DNA from: Allium sativum
Lineage: Eukaryota > Streptophyta > Magnoliopsida > Asparagales > Amaryllidaceae
Assembly: GCA_030737875.1 (NCBI GenBank)
Contig: CM060915.1
Span: forward strand, 634,138,786-634,202,785
Reading direction: 5' to 3'
Length of the DNA stretch: 64,000 bases
Of the stretch, positions 23,840 to 35,672 are shown piece after piece (position 1 is the stretch's first letter; every line of letters starts with the position of its first letter). A program made the position numbers and the translations under genes. The notes beneath the pieces were generated by a model. It had not been told where the DNA came from. It saw only the letters and a program-made list of their open reading frames with translations, and searched no databases.

Positions 23840-24050
23840 TTCAATTTGAATTCATTTCAATTCGCTTTCAATTCAATTTGAATTCGTTTTCAATTCAATT
23901 CATTTCGAAATCGTTTTCAATTCAATTCATTTCGAAATCGTTTTCAATTCAATTCATTTCGAAATCATTTTCAATTCAATTCATTTCGAAATCGTTTTCA
24001 ATTCAATTCATTTCGAAATCGTTTTCAATTCAATTCATTTCAAAATGAAT
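23840..24050 (-). repeat. 27-bp tandem repeat in D
   Basis: About six copies of a unit containing TCAATTCAATTCATTTCGAA, regular from 23890, with a looser AT-rich lead-in. Confidence 0.8.
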
Positions 24051-24147
24051 AAAATCGATATAAATATCGTTTACGTCAAAATGGCGTCAATCTAATCAAC
24101 ACAGCTTCCTAAATTTCTATTTTCAAATATTTCTTTTTCAAAATAGT

Positions 24148-24424
24148 TGTTATTACTAAAATATTTCGTTCAACACATGACCAATCTCAATGGATGAGTA
24201 CTGTCAACACATGAACTTTTATTTTATATCGATAAAGATGTAAATTTTATTACTAAAATATTTCGTTCAACACATGACCAATCTCAATGGATGAGTACTG
24301 TCAACACATGAACTTCTATTTTATATCGATAAAGATGTAAATTTTATTACTAAAATATTTCGTTCAACACATGACCAATCTCAATGGATGAGTACTGTCA
24401 ACACATGAACTTTTATTTTATATT
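24148..24424 (-). repeat. 97-bp tandem repeat, about 2.8 copies, in D
   Basis: Three successive copies share ATATTTCGTTCAACACATGA and GGATGAGTACTGTCAACACA with almost no differences, so the duplication is recent relative to the LTR. Confidence 0.85.
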
Positions 24425-25267
24425 AATCTTTATTTTCTAAATTGGAATGAGGCCCAATCAATCACCATATAATGTAATTATATGGATTTTCATACATTAC
24501 ACACATATAATAGTATTGAAAAATAATCAACCATCAACCAAAGTGCACTACACTGTATAAGCATCAAATATAGATATCTAACGCTTATAACAGCCTGTCA
24601 ATCAATCGATCGACATATTTAATCAATCAGGATGAGTGAACTTCAAATTTCATCCCAACACCCGTGTGGGGTTTCAAACAATCAAACACAGATTTTATTT
24701 GTGCAGTTGGGCGATGTGTAAAATTTATCGTCCCAATCAATGTCATTCAAATAGGTGTACATAAACAAACCGTCCGGTTTGTAAATGAATATTTTACTTT
24801 ATTCACTTCACGTTAAAAATTATATTTTTAACGATAAAACATTTTATTTTAACATATGAATTTCTACTCAGTTCATTTATTCAATAAAATGATATTTTTA
24901 TTTTTCTAACTTATTTTAGAAAATTTCGGCGGCATAACGGCACGATACTAGAAACGGGACGAGGCCTAGCCTTATCCCCGGTCTAGTGAAGGCCCACGCC
25001 ATTCACACATCAATCCAATCCATTCATTTCACCACACAGTTCAATTTCAATCAAATGATCTAACTAACTTTTGCAATCAAACAAACAAGTCCATGGTCTG
25101 TGGACGATTGTGTCGGGTGCTACTAAACACCGTCTGCATCCTAGTATATATATATAACTAGAAAAGAAATTGAAAGGTGAGAAATTCTCACCAATAGCTA
25201 TCCAATACTACGACTCTTCCTTTAGAAAAATCTTCGCCAATCTCGCCTTTTTGTCGCTTTCGCCCGT

Positions 25268-25930
25268 ATTCTCTACATATGTAAAAATCGAATTTTTACT
25301 ATGTTATTCAATGTATAAAAATCGAATTTTTATTATGCTATTCAATATATAAAAATCACATTTTTACTATGCTATTCAGTATATAAAAATCATATTTTTA
25401 CTATGCTATTCAGTATATAAAAATCACATTTTTACTATGCTATTCAGTATATAAAAATCATATTTTTACTATGCTATTCAGTATATAAAAATCATATTTT
25501 TACTATGCTATTCAGTATATAAAAATCACATTTTTACTATGCTATTCAGTATATAAAAATCATATTTTTACTATGCTATTCAGTATATAAAAATCATATT
25601 TTTACTATGTTATTCAGTATATAAAAATCATATTTTTTACTATGCTATTCAGTATATAAAAATCATATTTTTTACTATGCTATTCAGTATATAAAAATCA
25701 CATTTTTACTATGCTATTCAGTATATAAAAATCACATTTTTACTATGCTATTCAGTATATAAAAATCACATTTTTACTATGCTATTCAGTATATAAAAAT
25801 CATATTTTACTTCGATGTTCAATATATAAAAATCACATTTTTACTACGATGTTCAATATATAAAAATCACATTTTTACTTCGATGTTCAATATATAAAAA
25901 TCATATTTTTACTTCGATGTTCAAAACAAT
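25268..25930 (-). repeat. 34-bp minisatellite in D leader
   Basis: About 19 copies of a unit containing CTATTCAGTATATAAAAATC, with variant end units. It occupies a position in D's leader comparable to the unrelated arrays in LTRs C and E. A GGTGAGA/TCTCACC dyad sits beside it at 25176-25192. Confidence 0.9.
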
Positions 25931-26792
25931 GTATATTATTCTTTTTTTTTTATCATATGTATATGTTTTTTTTTCATACTATATATATTTTATAAAAACA
26001 ATGCTCTATATATTTTATAAACAAACTGATTTTATATTTTATAAACAAACTATATTTATATTTTATCTAAACAAAGTATATTTATATATTTCTAAGTCAT
26101 GTGTATTGATATTTTCAAAAACAATTCTATTTTTATTTCTAAAAACCATGCTATTTTCTATTTTAAACTTATATATTTAAATCACTGTAATTTATATTGT
26201 TCAAAATAAATGCTATTTTATTTTTCAAAATAAACAATGTTTTACATAAGCTTTTATTTTTAAAACTGATTTTAAACTGTTTTTATATATTTTTAAAACT
26301 ATACTAATTTATATAAAAAAAACTGAAAATTTAACAATGAAAATTTACTCACTTAAACGTTCTTCTTCCCCCTTCTGTATACTTGCCGCCTTCAAACCCT
26401 TTTGCTCCGACCTAGGGCATCGATTTGCGCGCCCATCAAACCCTTTAGCCTCGATCGGATACCACCACATCGTGGCCGCCACCCTCCTCCATCATCGCCT
26501 GAAAAGGCGTGCAGTTCGGTGGGCCCACCACCTCATAATCTGCGAATGAACACGGCGCCTTGGAGCTGCGATTTTGAGCAGCAGACACTACAATAAATCC
26601 CCAAATTCGATCTGTATGTGGATCTTGAAACCCTCTGAAAATTTCGTTCATGATGTCTGGATTAAAACGGTTTGAATTGGGAGAAAGAATTAGAGAAAGA
26701 ATCGAGCTTTTATGCTCGTTCAATCGGATGGAGGCGCTGAAGAGAGCATTGACCAATAACCCGTATTTGACTTAGGGTTTGGCCCATGAGGG

Positions 26793-26800
26793 ATTTTATA
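26793..26800 (-). promoter_or_regulatory. TATA-like box of LTR D
   Basis: TATAAAAT on the minus strand, about 900 bases into the LTR, followed 13 bases later by AAACCCTAAG (telobox, 26771-26780). The same pair occurs in LTR C. Confidence 0.5.
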
Positions 26801-27701
26801 TGAATTTATATTAATTTTTAATTCAAAAATTATTCGTTTATCGATTCGAACTCCAAATCAAACTCAACGACTGTCGCCCTTAGCTAAATACCCCCATTAT
26901 GAACACAATGGGATATGTTTCGTAAGCCAATTCGGCTGTTACAATCAGTTTCCGTTGAATTTAAAATATAAATCTTTATATATTCAATTTAAACGCACAT
27001 TTCAATTTACCGGGGCCACATACAGCCTCTAAAAATTCCCGAAAAATTATTTCTTGCTTTGTATTGACGATACGGTCCTAACAAAACTATTTTCGTCGAA
27101 TTCTGAGACCGTTGGAAAAATGGCCATTTTCCAGTCGATTAAAATCAACTGAAACTGGTCAAACACGTTTTCCTTTGCCACGCTCACATATTGATTCGAA
27201 AAATTATGAAATTTGAAACCTAGCAATAATTTTACATCACGGACCCAACAAAACTGGTTTCGTCGAAATCCGAGGTCGTTTGCAAAATTCCCATTTTTAA
27301 GGGCCTGAATTCCATAGCGACTATTCAGAATTTTCAACTGGACATATCTTTTGATTCCCGCTATGAAAATTTGATCTTTCGGATTCGTTGGAAAGATATT
27401 ATCAATTAGATCCTATCATTTTTGGTTTCACTAAAATCCGGATTGTTTTGCACCCGGTACATTCAATTGAAGTTTGAAATCGAATTATCGAACTACCGCG
27501 CCATTTTCAATTCCTTATATAATTATATATAATTATTTATATTCTAACGACGACGTATATAATATATACGTTCTAATTCTATTCAAAATAAATTTCTGGT
27601 CGATTTTATTTAAAATAATCTATTTTAAAGGTTCAAAGTTCGCTAAAATTGCCAAAATAAAATTTTTAAACTGGCCCAGATTTTCGGGTTGTTACATATC
27701 C

Positions 27702-28977
27702 TGTTTACGGGATAGTGCCTTCGGTTTGTCCAGTCCCAGGACAACGTGAATGGACGAATGTCTGACAGAGTATATCTAACGGATCGCGTAAGTTGATCTC
27801 TTCAAACGTACTTACGTTTGGTGGCGGAGAAATTTGTTTCTCTTAGCTTTATACCCGTGGTATTTTTGGGGAAATCAATTTGTGATTTGGCGGGTATGAC
27901 GATGTGGCATTCAAAGTGAATGGTGGCCAGATGTTCTGGAAGGTAATTCAAACCTCAAGCCTCATCAACCGGGAGTTGACAAAAATCGGGCAGGCAGCAT
28001 GGCTATGTGGGTCGCACCCATTAGGATGTATAATCACCTATCTAGAGGAATTCCATTTGTTCTTGAATCTATCGATGCTGTTCCTTCGGGAGACGGTTGC
28101 TGATCCCAACCGTCGGTGATATACATTCGATACACTCAAGCGAAATGAGTGGTCGGTCATGTGTGGGCCGGGTTGCAAGAAGTTCTTGTTGAACCCAGTG
28201 TATTCATCTCTAGAGATACACTATCGGCAGGTGGTCCCATACCTTGTCATGTTGGAAATCCAATCTCCAATAAGCGCCCTGCGGTTTTTGATTTAATATT
28301 ATATATGGAGCGTGAGATGCAAGCGTTCTGCTAGATTCTATTTATTTGTATTTAGACATTATCATAATATCAGAATAAGATATTGATTTCCAAATGTTTT
28401 GGGTTATTGTAAGGTAAAAACCATCCGTGTTTATGTGTGGATTGGTCTTACGATTATCATTTCTTTCGAAAAGATTTTGAAAGTTAAACAAATGGTTGGA
28501 GTTTACTCACACTAGTCCCATGACTGACCCAGAGTTTATTTTGTTTGTTTTCTCTAAACTCTTGGGTGCCTAAATTTGTACGGGCAGTCAAGTAGTCGTA
28601 ATTTTTCAGATTCACTTGGAGGAGCTCGAAGCAGGAGGCTTCACCAGTTAGCTATAGACTATCATATTTTCTGCTGTATACTATGTTGTATCTGGAAACA
28701 TGTGTTTATAACTGTTCCAGGGATAATCGTTGTGCTCTGATAATGGTATGTATATACACTTATCGTTTGTATTTCAAAAGTTATATGATATAATATATTT
28801 TATTCGTTCCGCTGTGAGTTTCTGATCTTTGTTTTCTTCTATTCTAATATTTCTTTCTTTCTATTTCTCATCCTCTAAATTCTTTCTAATAATGATTCGT
28901 GTTTCTGTGCAATTTGGGTTGGACGTGTTGTGTTATTAGCCGACTCAAAGTGTATGGAAATGCGGGTCGTTTCAACA
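27702..28977 (+). repeat. Element B 3' LTR, 3' portion
   Basis: Continues B's LTR after solo LTR D and aligns well with 48400-49624 of LTR A. Shared blocks include a TTGTCC/GGACAA hairpin (27726-27744), a GAGAAA/TTTCTC hairpin (27827-27842), GCGCCCTGCGGTTT, and GTACGGGCAGTCAAG near 28580. It ends near 28977 with CA, where LTR C resumes. Confidence 0.85.
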
Positions 28978-31179
28978 TCATACGCCTCATTCCAATTCAG
29001 AATATTCTTTTAGTAAAATATTCACATTATTAGTGAAAGGTTCCCATTAATTTTATCAAAGATAAATTCTTTTAAATTTATTCTTTAATATTCTTTTAAA
29101 AGATTCATTAAAACTCTAATTTGGTTTTAATATCAAAAATCATTACTTTATGATTATTCAACTTTAAGAAATTAATCTTGTCATTAACTGGAATGAAGAG
29201 CCAATTTCATTTAAAAAACAGTTCACGATAAACCCAAAATCATCTTCCATCAAATATAGAATTTTCACAGAAATCAAATCAATATATAATTGATATAAGT
29301 TTCCGTATCAGACTAATAATATAAATGGAATAACGACCAAGCCTTTTAAATTCCATATATAATAACGGTCTTCTTTTACAGAAGCTCATCTCGATTGTTA
29401 TTAAATCGAATTCAATTCCAATTTCTTCTATTAAATTGAAAAACTTTACTTTGGAAAATTTTCATTAAATCTTAATAAAAAGATTTATAAATTTCAAATC
29501 ATATCTTCATTGTTAATTGGGTTAAAGAATGAATGTCGTTAAAAACACAGTTCAAATAAACCCAATTCACATTTCATTTTATTCCAATTACTAAATATAA
29601 TTGGAAAATCTAATAATCTTAACTAAAAGATTTATTCTTCTCTCGACTGGGTTTAAAAACAGTATTATCGAAGACACCATTAACGACAAACCCAGAAATC
29701 ACGTTTATTTTATTTAAGTCTAATTAAATATTAATTAATTGGGAACTTCTTTAAATCTTAATTTAATGATTTATTCTAGTTAATAACTAGTCATTTCGAT
29801 AAAAATATATTTTTATCTTTTCAAATATGAATTTTTTCATCCAAAATCTTTTCAAATCACTTATTGTGAATTTACATAATTTATCCATATTTTTAATAAT
29901 TTTATTTAGGCTCGTACAGTCGGTTTCCAATGACGGGCACCGAACTGCATCCACAGCGACCTTTTCCAAATTTGATTTGAACATAATTCCAAATCCAACC
30001 GTTAGATTTAAAAACTCTTATATTCATTGGAAAGCTCTTTTCGATACGAACCCAACGGTTCTGGTTTTAGGAGAATTCGATGGTCGGATCTCCTGTTACA
30101 TCAATTTGAAGTTAATGGTCAAAATTCGCGAATGGTCGCTGCGCGGCGCGTTCTATTCAGGCCATTAAATATATATAATATATATATATCGTCTATTTCC
30201 ATTTAAAACATATTTTATAAATCGTTTATATATTTATTTTAAAACGATTCCAACTTCATTTCAATTTTAAATCAAAATTGAATATTATATATCTTTATCA
30301 TATTAAAATATTAATATTTTCAAAATATTAGATTTTGAAATCACTACTTTTCGATATTCATTATGAAATGAATAAAATTGATCGATAAGACTGTTCAGAT
30401 TAAAAATGGTGTTTCTATACTTAACTCATCTTCATATTTTTATATTTTTGTGTCCATCCAAATATGGACATAAAAATCAAAATTTTATTCTTCACTAAAT
30501 TTATTTTAAAATACTCTTGATTTTAAAATATTCTTTATTTAAAAGATTCTTTATTTTTTTGAATATCCTTTATTTAAAAACATTCTGAATCGGAATGCGA
30601 CTCAATCAATTACCATATAATTTTAGCTATATGGACTTCATACATCGCATGTATATAACAATAATGATAAATAATCATTAAACAATCCATTCACATCCAG
30701 AGTGAAGTTTTATAACTGTGTGAGCATTAAAATAAATAAATAATGCTCATCACAGACTGTCAATCCATCGATTGACATACAACTAAATATTAAGGCTAGT
30801 GTATGTCAAATATCACCCCAATACCCGTGTGGGGTTTTCAGACAACAACAGTTTATTTAAACACGTCAATGGTTAATAAATTTAACCAATTATAATTTGA
30901 TGTGACAAATTTTCACTGTTTAGAATTATAAATGAATATTTATAATTCAATTTCAACTACCACATTAATATCAACATTATTATGATAATGTTTTAATCTC
31001 TAGCACACAACATATTTTAACATACGACCAATTTTCTAATATTGCTAACATAATAATGATAATGTTTTAATCTCTAACATATTTTTGTATTTCTAACTAA
31101 TGATCATTTTAATCATTTCTACATGCACTACAAAAATGTAAATTTTATCGTTGACATATTTTAACATAACACTTTCTAA

Positions 31180-32100
31180 TAGAATGACATTTTTATTTCA
31201 ACATGACATTTCTAATAAAATGACATTTTTATTTCAACATGACATTTTCTAATAAAATATAATTTTTTATTTCGACATGGAATTTTCTAATAAAATGACA
31301 TTTTTTTATTTCAACATGACATTTTCTAATAAAATTAAATTTTTAATTCACATAACATTATTCTAAATAAAAGGACATTTCCATTTTAACATGACATGAT
31401 TCTAAATAAATGACATTTCTATTTTTACATGACATTTCTAATAAAATGACATTTCTATTTTAACATGACATTTATAATAAAATGACATTTTTATCTAACA
31501 TAACATGATTCTAAATAAATGACATTTTTAATTAACATAACATGATTCTAAATAAATGACATTTTTAATTAACATAACATGATTCTAAATAAAAGACATT
31601 TTTGATTCACGTAACATGACTCTAAATAAATGACATTTCTAATTGACATAACATGATTCTAAATAAAAGACATTTTTAATTAACATAACATGATTTTAAA
31701 TAAATGACATTTCTAATTAACATAACATGATTCTAAATAAAAGACATTTTTAATTAACATAACATGATTCTAAATAAAAGACATTTCTAATTAACATAAC
31801 ATGATTCTAAATAAATGACATTTTTAATTAACATAACATGATTCTAAATAAAAGACATTTTTAATTAACATAACATGATTCTAAATAAAAGACATTTTTA
31901 ATTAACATAACATGATTCTAAATAAAAGACATTTCTAATTAACATAACATTATTCTAAATAAAAGACATTTCTAATTAACATAACATGATTCTAAATAAA
32001 TGACATTTCTAATTAACATAACATGATTCTAAATAAAAGACATTTTTAATTAACATAACATGATTCTAAATAAAAGACACTTCTAATTCAATAAAATGAC
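31180..32100 (-). repeat. 37-bp minisatellite in LTR C leader
   Basis: About 20 copies of a unit containing AACATAACATGATTCTAAAT and GACATTTTTAATT. Units are degenerate at the left (31180-31480) and homogeneous in the middle. Its sequence is unrelated to the D array at a comparable position. Confidence 0.9.
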
Positions 32101-32903
32101 AATTTTATTTTGTCAATTCTAATACAACAAAATATTCCATCAAATCATCATAACAACATAAATCAATTAAAATCAAATCACGTACATGCAAGAATTTCTA
32201 AACACGATAGTAATTATATTTAAATGTGAAATCTCACCTTGATCGGTTGATTTTAATAAAATTAAATAGCGTTTAATTTTACTAGCAATTCCAGCTGCTT
32301 CCGTTCTTGTCCAAAGTTGGGCCATTACGTCGATCCGGATTTTGCAGTTCCAACGCAATCAGTTTTGTTCCATTCTGAACCCGTATGTAAAAATATGGAT
32401 GTTTAAACATTTAGAGAATTAAATATATAATTTATTTAGTTAATTAATTATTGATCAGTTAATTTTCCTTAACCTTTTAATTACTTTCTTCTTCATTCAT
32501 CTTTGAACTCCAGGCCGACGTTAACCCCAAAAGCTCCTATCGTACATCCAAAATCGCACCCCTCTAGAGCTATCTTGACCTTGATCGGAACCCACCATTC
32601 GAACCCCCTTCGCAAGAGCCACCAACACCACCACCTGCCATGAACTCGAGCCCCTGGGAGGATGGAAACCCACTGCGAACCGAATGGGTTTGGACCTAGA
32701 ATTCACGAAATATTCTTCATAGATTTTGATCTTGGTCATTGAAGTTGAAGAGCTTGTCGAGCTCTTCGAATTTCATTTGGAGGTTTAGACATTCATTGAT
32801 TCGACTGGAAGAACAAAGGGGAAAAGATTGGAAGAAATCGGCCATAGAAAGAAAGGAGCGACGACTGTTTATTTAGAGAATTAGGGTTCTAAATCCTAGG
32901 GTA

Positions 32904-32910
32904 ATTTATA
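32904..32910 (-). promoter_or_regulatory. TATA-like box of LTR C
   Basis: TATAAAT on the minus strand, about 880 bases into the LTR, with GAACCCTAAT about 15 bases downstream. It aligns with the TATA/telobox pair of LTR D. Confidence 0.45.
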
Positions 32911-33998
32911 ATATAATATTATTCAATCCTATAATTTACACACAAAAAAACATTAATTCCTACCAACTCCAAATCCAGCCCAGCGAATGCCTCCCCTAAC
33001 CAAAAACCCCTATTTCGGACATAATGGACTAGGTCCCGTCAGCCCATTTGATCGTCTTGGCCCACTTTTCTTTAATTTAAAATATAAACTTAATTATTTA
33101 ATTTCATCGTACATTTAAATTTACCGGGGCCACATATGGACTTCAAAAATTCCAGAAAAATAAATCTAGCTATGTTTTGATGATACGATCCTAACAAAAT
33201 TAGTTTCGTCAAATTTGGAGACCGTTTGAAAAATGGTCATTTTCCGGTCGATCCAATCTAATTGAAATTAACAAAACACGTTTATATTTACCGCGCTCAC
33301 ATATTAATTTCAGAAATTATGAAAATTGGAATCTTGCAATAAGGCATTCCAGATCCAAGCAAAGTGGTTTCGTCGAAAACGGAGGTCGTTTACAAAATGG
33401 CTATTTATTATATTAATATATATATATATATATTCCATAGCGACTATTCTGAATATTTAACTGGCCTTAAACTTTTATTCCCGCTATGAAATCTGGATTT
33501 TTCACATTCATTGGAAAGATATTTTTAGACAGATTTAAATATTTTTGGTTTTACTGAAATCCGATTTATTTTGAATCCTGTACATTCAGTCAGAGTTCAA
33601 ATTCAGAATTTTAAACAGCCGTGCGTTTCAAACTCCTTATATAATTAAAATAAATATATTCGTTCTAACTTCATTTTAAATAAAAAAATTCGCCATTATT
33701 ATTTAAAATAAATCATTTTAAATTTTCAAAATCCATTAAAATTGTTAAAATAAAAAATTTAAACTGGTTCAGAATTTCCGGATTGTTACAACAGTAATAA
33801 CCCCTGTTTTAGTATACTGGCTTTTCATTTATCAAATCCCATAATTTACTTTAGACAAATTGGAATCTATCTGTTCGGATTTTTTCTGGGGTGGAAAACA
33901 CATAAAGTTTCATGGAAGAATTTATGTAAACCAAAGTCAAAAGGAGGTATTGGTTTGAATTTTTTTTTTCTGATCTCAAAAAAGCTGCTTGTATTAAA

Positions 33999-34838
33999 TT
34001 GCTATGGAATTATCTTTCAAACACTTTGCTCTGGAGTAAATGGATGCATAGCAGATATTCAAGAAACAAGCATTTTTGTACTATGGCCAGTGATAATAAT
34101 GACTCATCAACATGGAAATCTTTGTTAAGGCTTCTAACTCATTCTAAACAATTGTTTGATAGGGTGATTTCTAATGGGTCGGAAACTTATCTATGGTTTG
34201 ATCCATGTATTAACTATCAATGCTTGGTTGATTTGTTGGGGTATGATAGAGTTTCTATGATTGGTGATGGTGAGATAAAAGTTAATTCAATTATTAGGAC
34301 TGATGTGTTTGTTCCAGAAATACATCCAGATACTCGAGAACTTATTCAAGAAATTAGTTCTATCGCTCCCCATTTGAACCATAGACAAGACCTTTATGAA
34401 TGGTGTGAAGGAGGACACTTTTCATTTCATAAAAGTTGGGATTATGTGAGAAGTCATGAAGAAAGTGACTCTATGTATTCTATAATACGACATAAAAAGA
34501 ACAGTAAAAGGATGTCTTTCATTGCATACCTTGTTGTTATGGGAAGACTCAATACAAAAGATAGGATTGTCCAATACGGTAATATATCAAACATCATATG
34601 CCCTTTATGTGATAATCATCCAGAGTTTGTGAAGCATCTCTTCTTTGAATGTGACTATTCTGCTTTTATTTGGATTTTGCTAAGACAAAAATTGACGCTC
34701 CCTCTAAATAATGAATCTGATTTGAGAAATGAGGCTAGATTTCTACATTCCAGTTTCAGAAACAGGATCAAATTCATGATTTGGCTTGTGCAACTTTTAC
34801 TGCTGCTATCTATTTTATATGAAAGGAGAGGAATTTAA
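33999..34838 (+). pseudogene. LINE ORF2 fragment with RT zinc-binding domain
   Basis: Longest open piece of the LINE ORF2 tail. Its ATG is internal to the original polyprotein and is not a true start. Residues about 165-225 carry the C-x2-C...H-x4-C zinc-binding signature typical of plant non-LTR elements. Interrupted by frameshifts on both sides. Confidence 0.8.
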
Positions 34839-35291
34839 GGCTATTTCAAAGTCGAAGCACCCATTCAGCTATGAAGTTAATGCAAATTGAAAAAGAGATT
34901 CAGTACTTAACTTGAAACAATAGGAGTAAAACGGTGAGAAATCCAAGGAATTCTTTGATACTGAAACATTGAGTTATTGAGCTTTTTGATGCGGGGTAGT
35001 TGAAGTGTGTGAAGAGATGATTATTTAGGGGTTTAAATTTTCAAAACAGTGGGCTTTATTGGGCCGAATTGGGTTTCTGCTTTACATTTTTGGTTTTATG
35101 TTGTTCTTTTTCTCCAGCTTTTTCATGTTGTATTGAAGAAGATAAGAAATGATGTATACCAAATTTATATATAGTTTTTTTCTCGGTAAGGCACCCATCT
35201 AGGTTAGGAGGATTAGTGGGTTTTAACGAGGCTATAAATGCGGTTTTTATTTGGTTTCCTAATAAAGTGAACCAATTTTCAGAAAAATAAA

Positions 35292-35319
35292 ATATATATA
35301 TATATATATATATATATAA
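35292..35319. repeat. (TA)n microsatellite
   Basis: An uninterrupted AT dinucleotide run of about 28 bases near the end of the LINE 3' region. Confidence 0.9.
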
Positions 35320-35329
35320 TTCTAAAGTT

Positions 35330-35663
35330 TAAGAAGAAAGTAAAAAGGAAGAAATGATAGAGCTTCAGTGAAGTCTGTAGAAAAATATGAGAAGAGAACC
35401 AGTAGAAACTATTGTTACATATAAATTTGTAATTTACCAATCGCATGTTCATTGGAATGTTGTTATGACCCTTTTCTTATTACAATCAATATGATATATA
35501 GAGGGGTATGTAAAGGCAGAAACAATGGCATAACATCTTTTCTTTCATACTCAATGCTGACATGGACAATCGACCTCAAAGTGCCGACCTTGATCAACAA
35601 TTATATGCTTATTAAAAATTACTGCTTTGTTGTGAGTTTATATTGATAGCATTTTGATATGAA
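35330..35663. other. Unassigned AT-rich sequence
   Basis: About 330 bases between the LINE and the Mutator-like element. I see no ORF, repeat or RNA gene that I can support. Confidence 0.5.
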
Positions 35664-35672
35664 TTTATTTAT

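Larger units (their letters stand above)
6252..27696 (-). mobile_element. Solo LTR D, giant-LTR family, interrupted by element E
   Basis: On the plus strand it begins TGTGAAAACCCG at 6252 and ends GGTTGTTACA at 27696. It is flanked by a perfect 5-bp duplication, TATCC at 6247-6251 and 27697-27701. Without element E (8646-23429) it measures about 6.7 kb, the length of one LTR, and shows no interior, PBS or PPT. It is therefore a solo LTR left by LTR-LTR recombination. Read on the minus strand it shares its first blocks with A and B, and its middle and 5' parts with LTR C. The coding-like ORFs in it (for example 26445-26756) show no recognisable domain. Confidence 0.88.
23430..27696 (-). repeat. 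Solo LTR D, 5' portion (minus-strand sense)
   Basis: Resumes at 23430 with sequence matching 29938 onward in LTR C. C has about 280 bases (29656-29937) that D lacks at the junction, so the event that removed E's right end also removed part of D. The segment holds three tandem arrays, a TATA-like site (26793-26800) and the conserved outer LTR end. Confidence 0.85.
1..28977 (+). mobile_element. Element B: non-autonomous giant-LTR Ty3/gypsy-type element (3' part, interrupted)
   Basis: The window opens inside the primer-binding site (bases 1-8 match the end of the initiator tRNA-Met site seen in full at 49627). A 1.6-kb interior without coding capacity follows, then a purine tract, then the 3' LTR from 1582. 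That LTR is split by solo LTR D (6252-27696) and resumes at 27702, ending near 28977. The 5' LTR lies outside the window. Interior and LTR 3' blocks align with element A, so A and B are related subfamilies. B itself interrupts LTR C: sequence resuming at 28978 matches D near 7940, in mid-LTR. Family assignment rests on the priming site, the pre-PPT block and LTR similarity, since B encodes no protein. Confidence 0.85.
28978..33790 (-). repeat. LTR C: 5' LTR or solo LTR of the giant-LTR family, truncated at left by element B
   Basis: Minus-strand LTR whose 5' end (TGTAACAATCCGG) is at 33790. It aligns with LTR D throughout: 28978-29655 with 7940-8645, and 29938-33790 with 23430-27696. Bases 29656-29937 show what D lost. 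LINE sequence rather than an element interior lies to the right, so this is an outer boundary. The rest of C lies upstream of element B, outside the window. C is the oldest layer of the stack on nesting logic. Confidence 0.85.
33791..35330 (+). mobile_element. 5'-truncated L1-type LINE, ORF2 C-terminal end
   Basis: Frames from about 33830 to 34920 encode the tail of a plant LINE ORF2 polyprotein. First comes the post-RT region, with an FFWGGK block, then a VSWKNLCKPKSKGGIG block in a shifted frame. The 279-codon open frame 33999-34838 follows. It holds the RT-associated zinc-binding domain, with RLNTKDRI, ICPLCDN and EFVKHLFFECDYSAF motifs. A frameshift near 34825 moves into an ERN-like C-terminal tail ending about 34915. 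The 3' UTR follows and may end in the TA-rich run at 35292-35319. Endonuclease and RT catalytic regions are absent. LTR C abuts the left end, so C may have inserted into this LINE. Confidence 0.85.

Noticed and set aside
25268..25930. Regular 34-bp repeats could look like a CRISPR array
   Set aside because: The units are contiguous without unique spacers, sit inside a plant LTR and have no cas genes nearby. They are a minisatellite. The same applies to 31180-32100 and 10290-11165.
26337..26756. Overlapping ORFs on both strands in solo LTR D as a gene
   Set aside because: They are the GC-richer start of the LTR leader just after the TATA box. No domain is seen, and I could not match them to an ORF in LTR C.
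6252..27696. D as a full-length retrotransposon with E as its interior
   Set aside because: E has its own LTRs, PBS and PPT, and LTR C reads through the E insertion point without E. Without E, D is one LTR with its own TSD.
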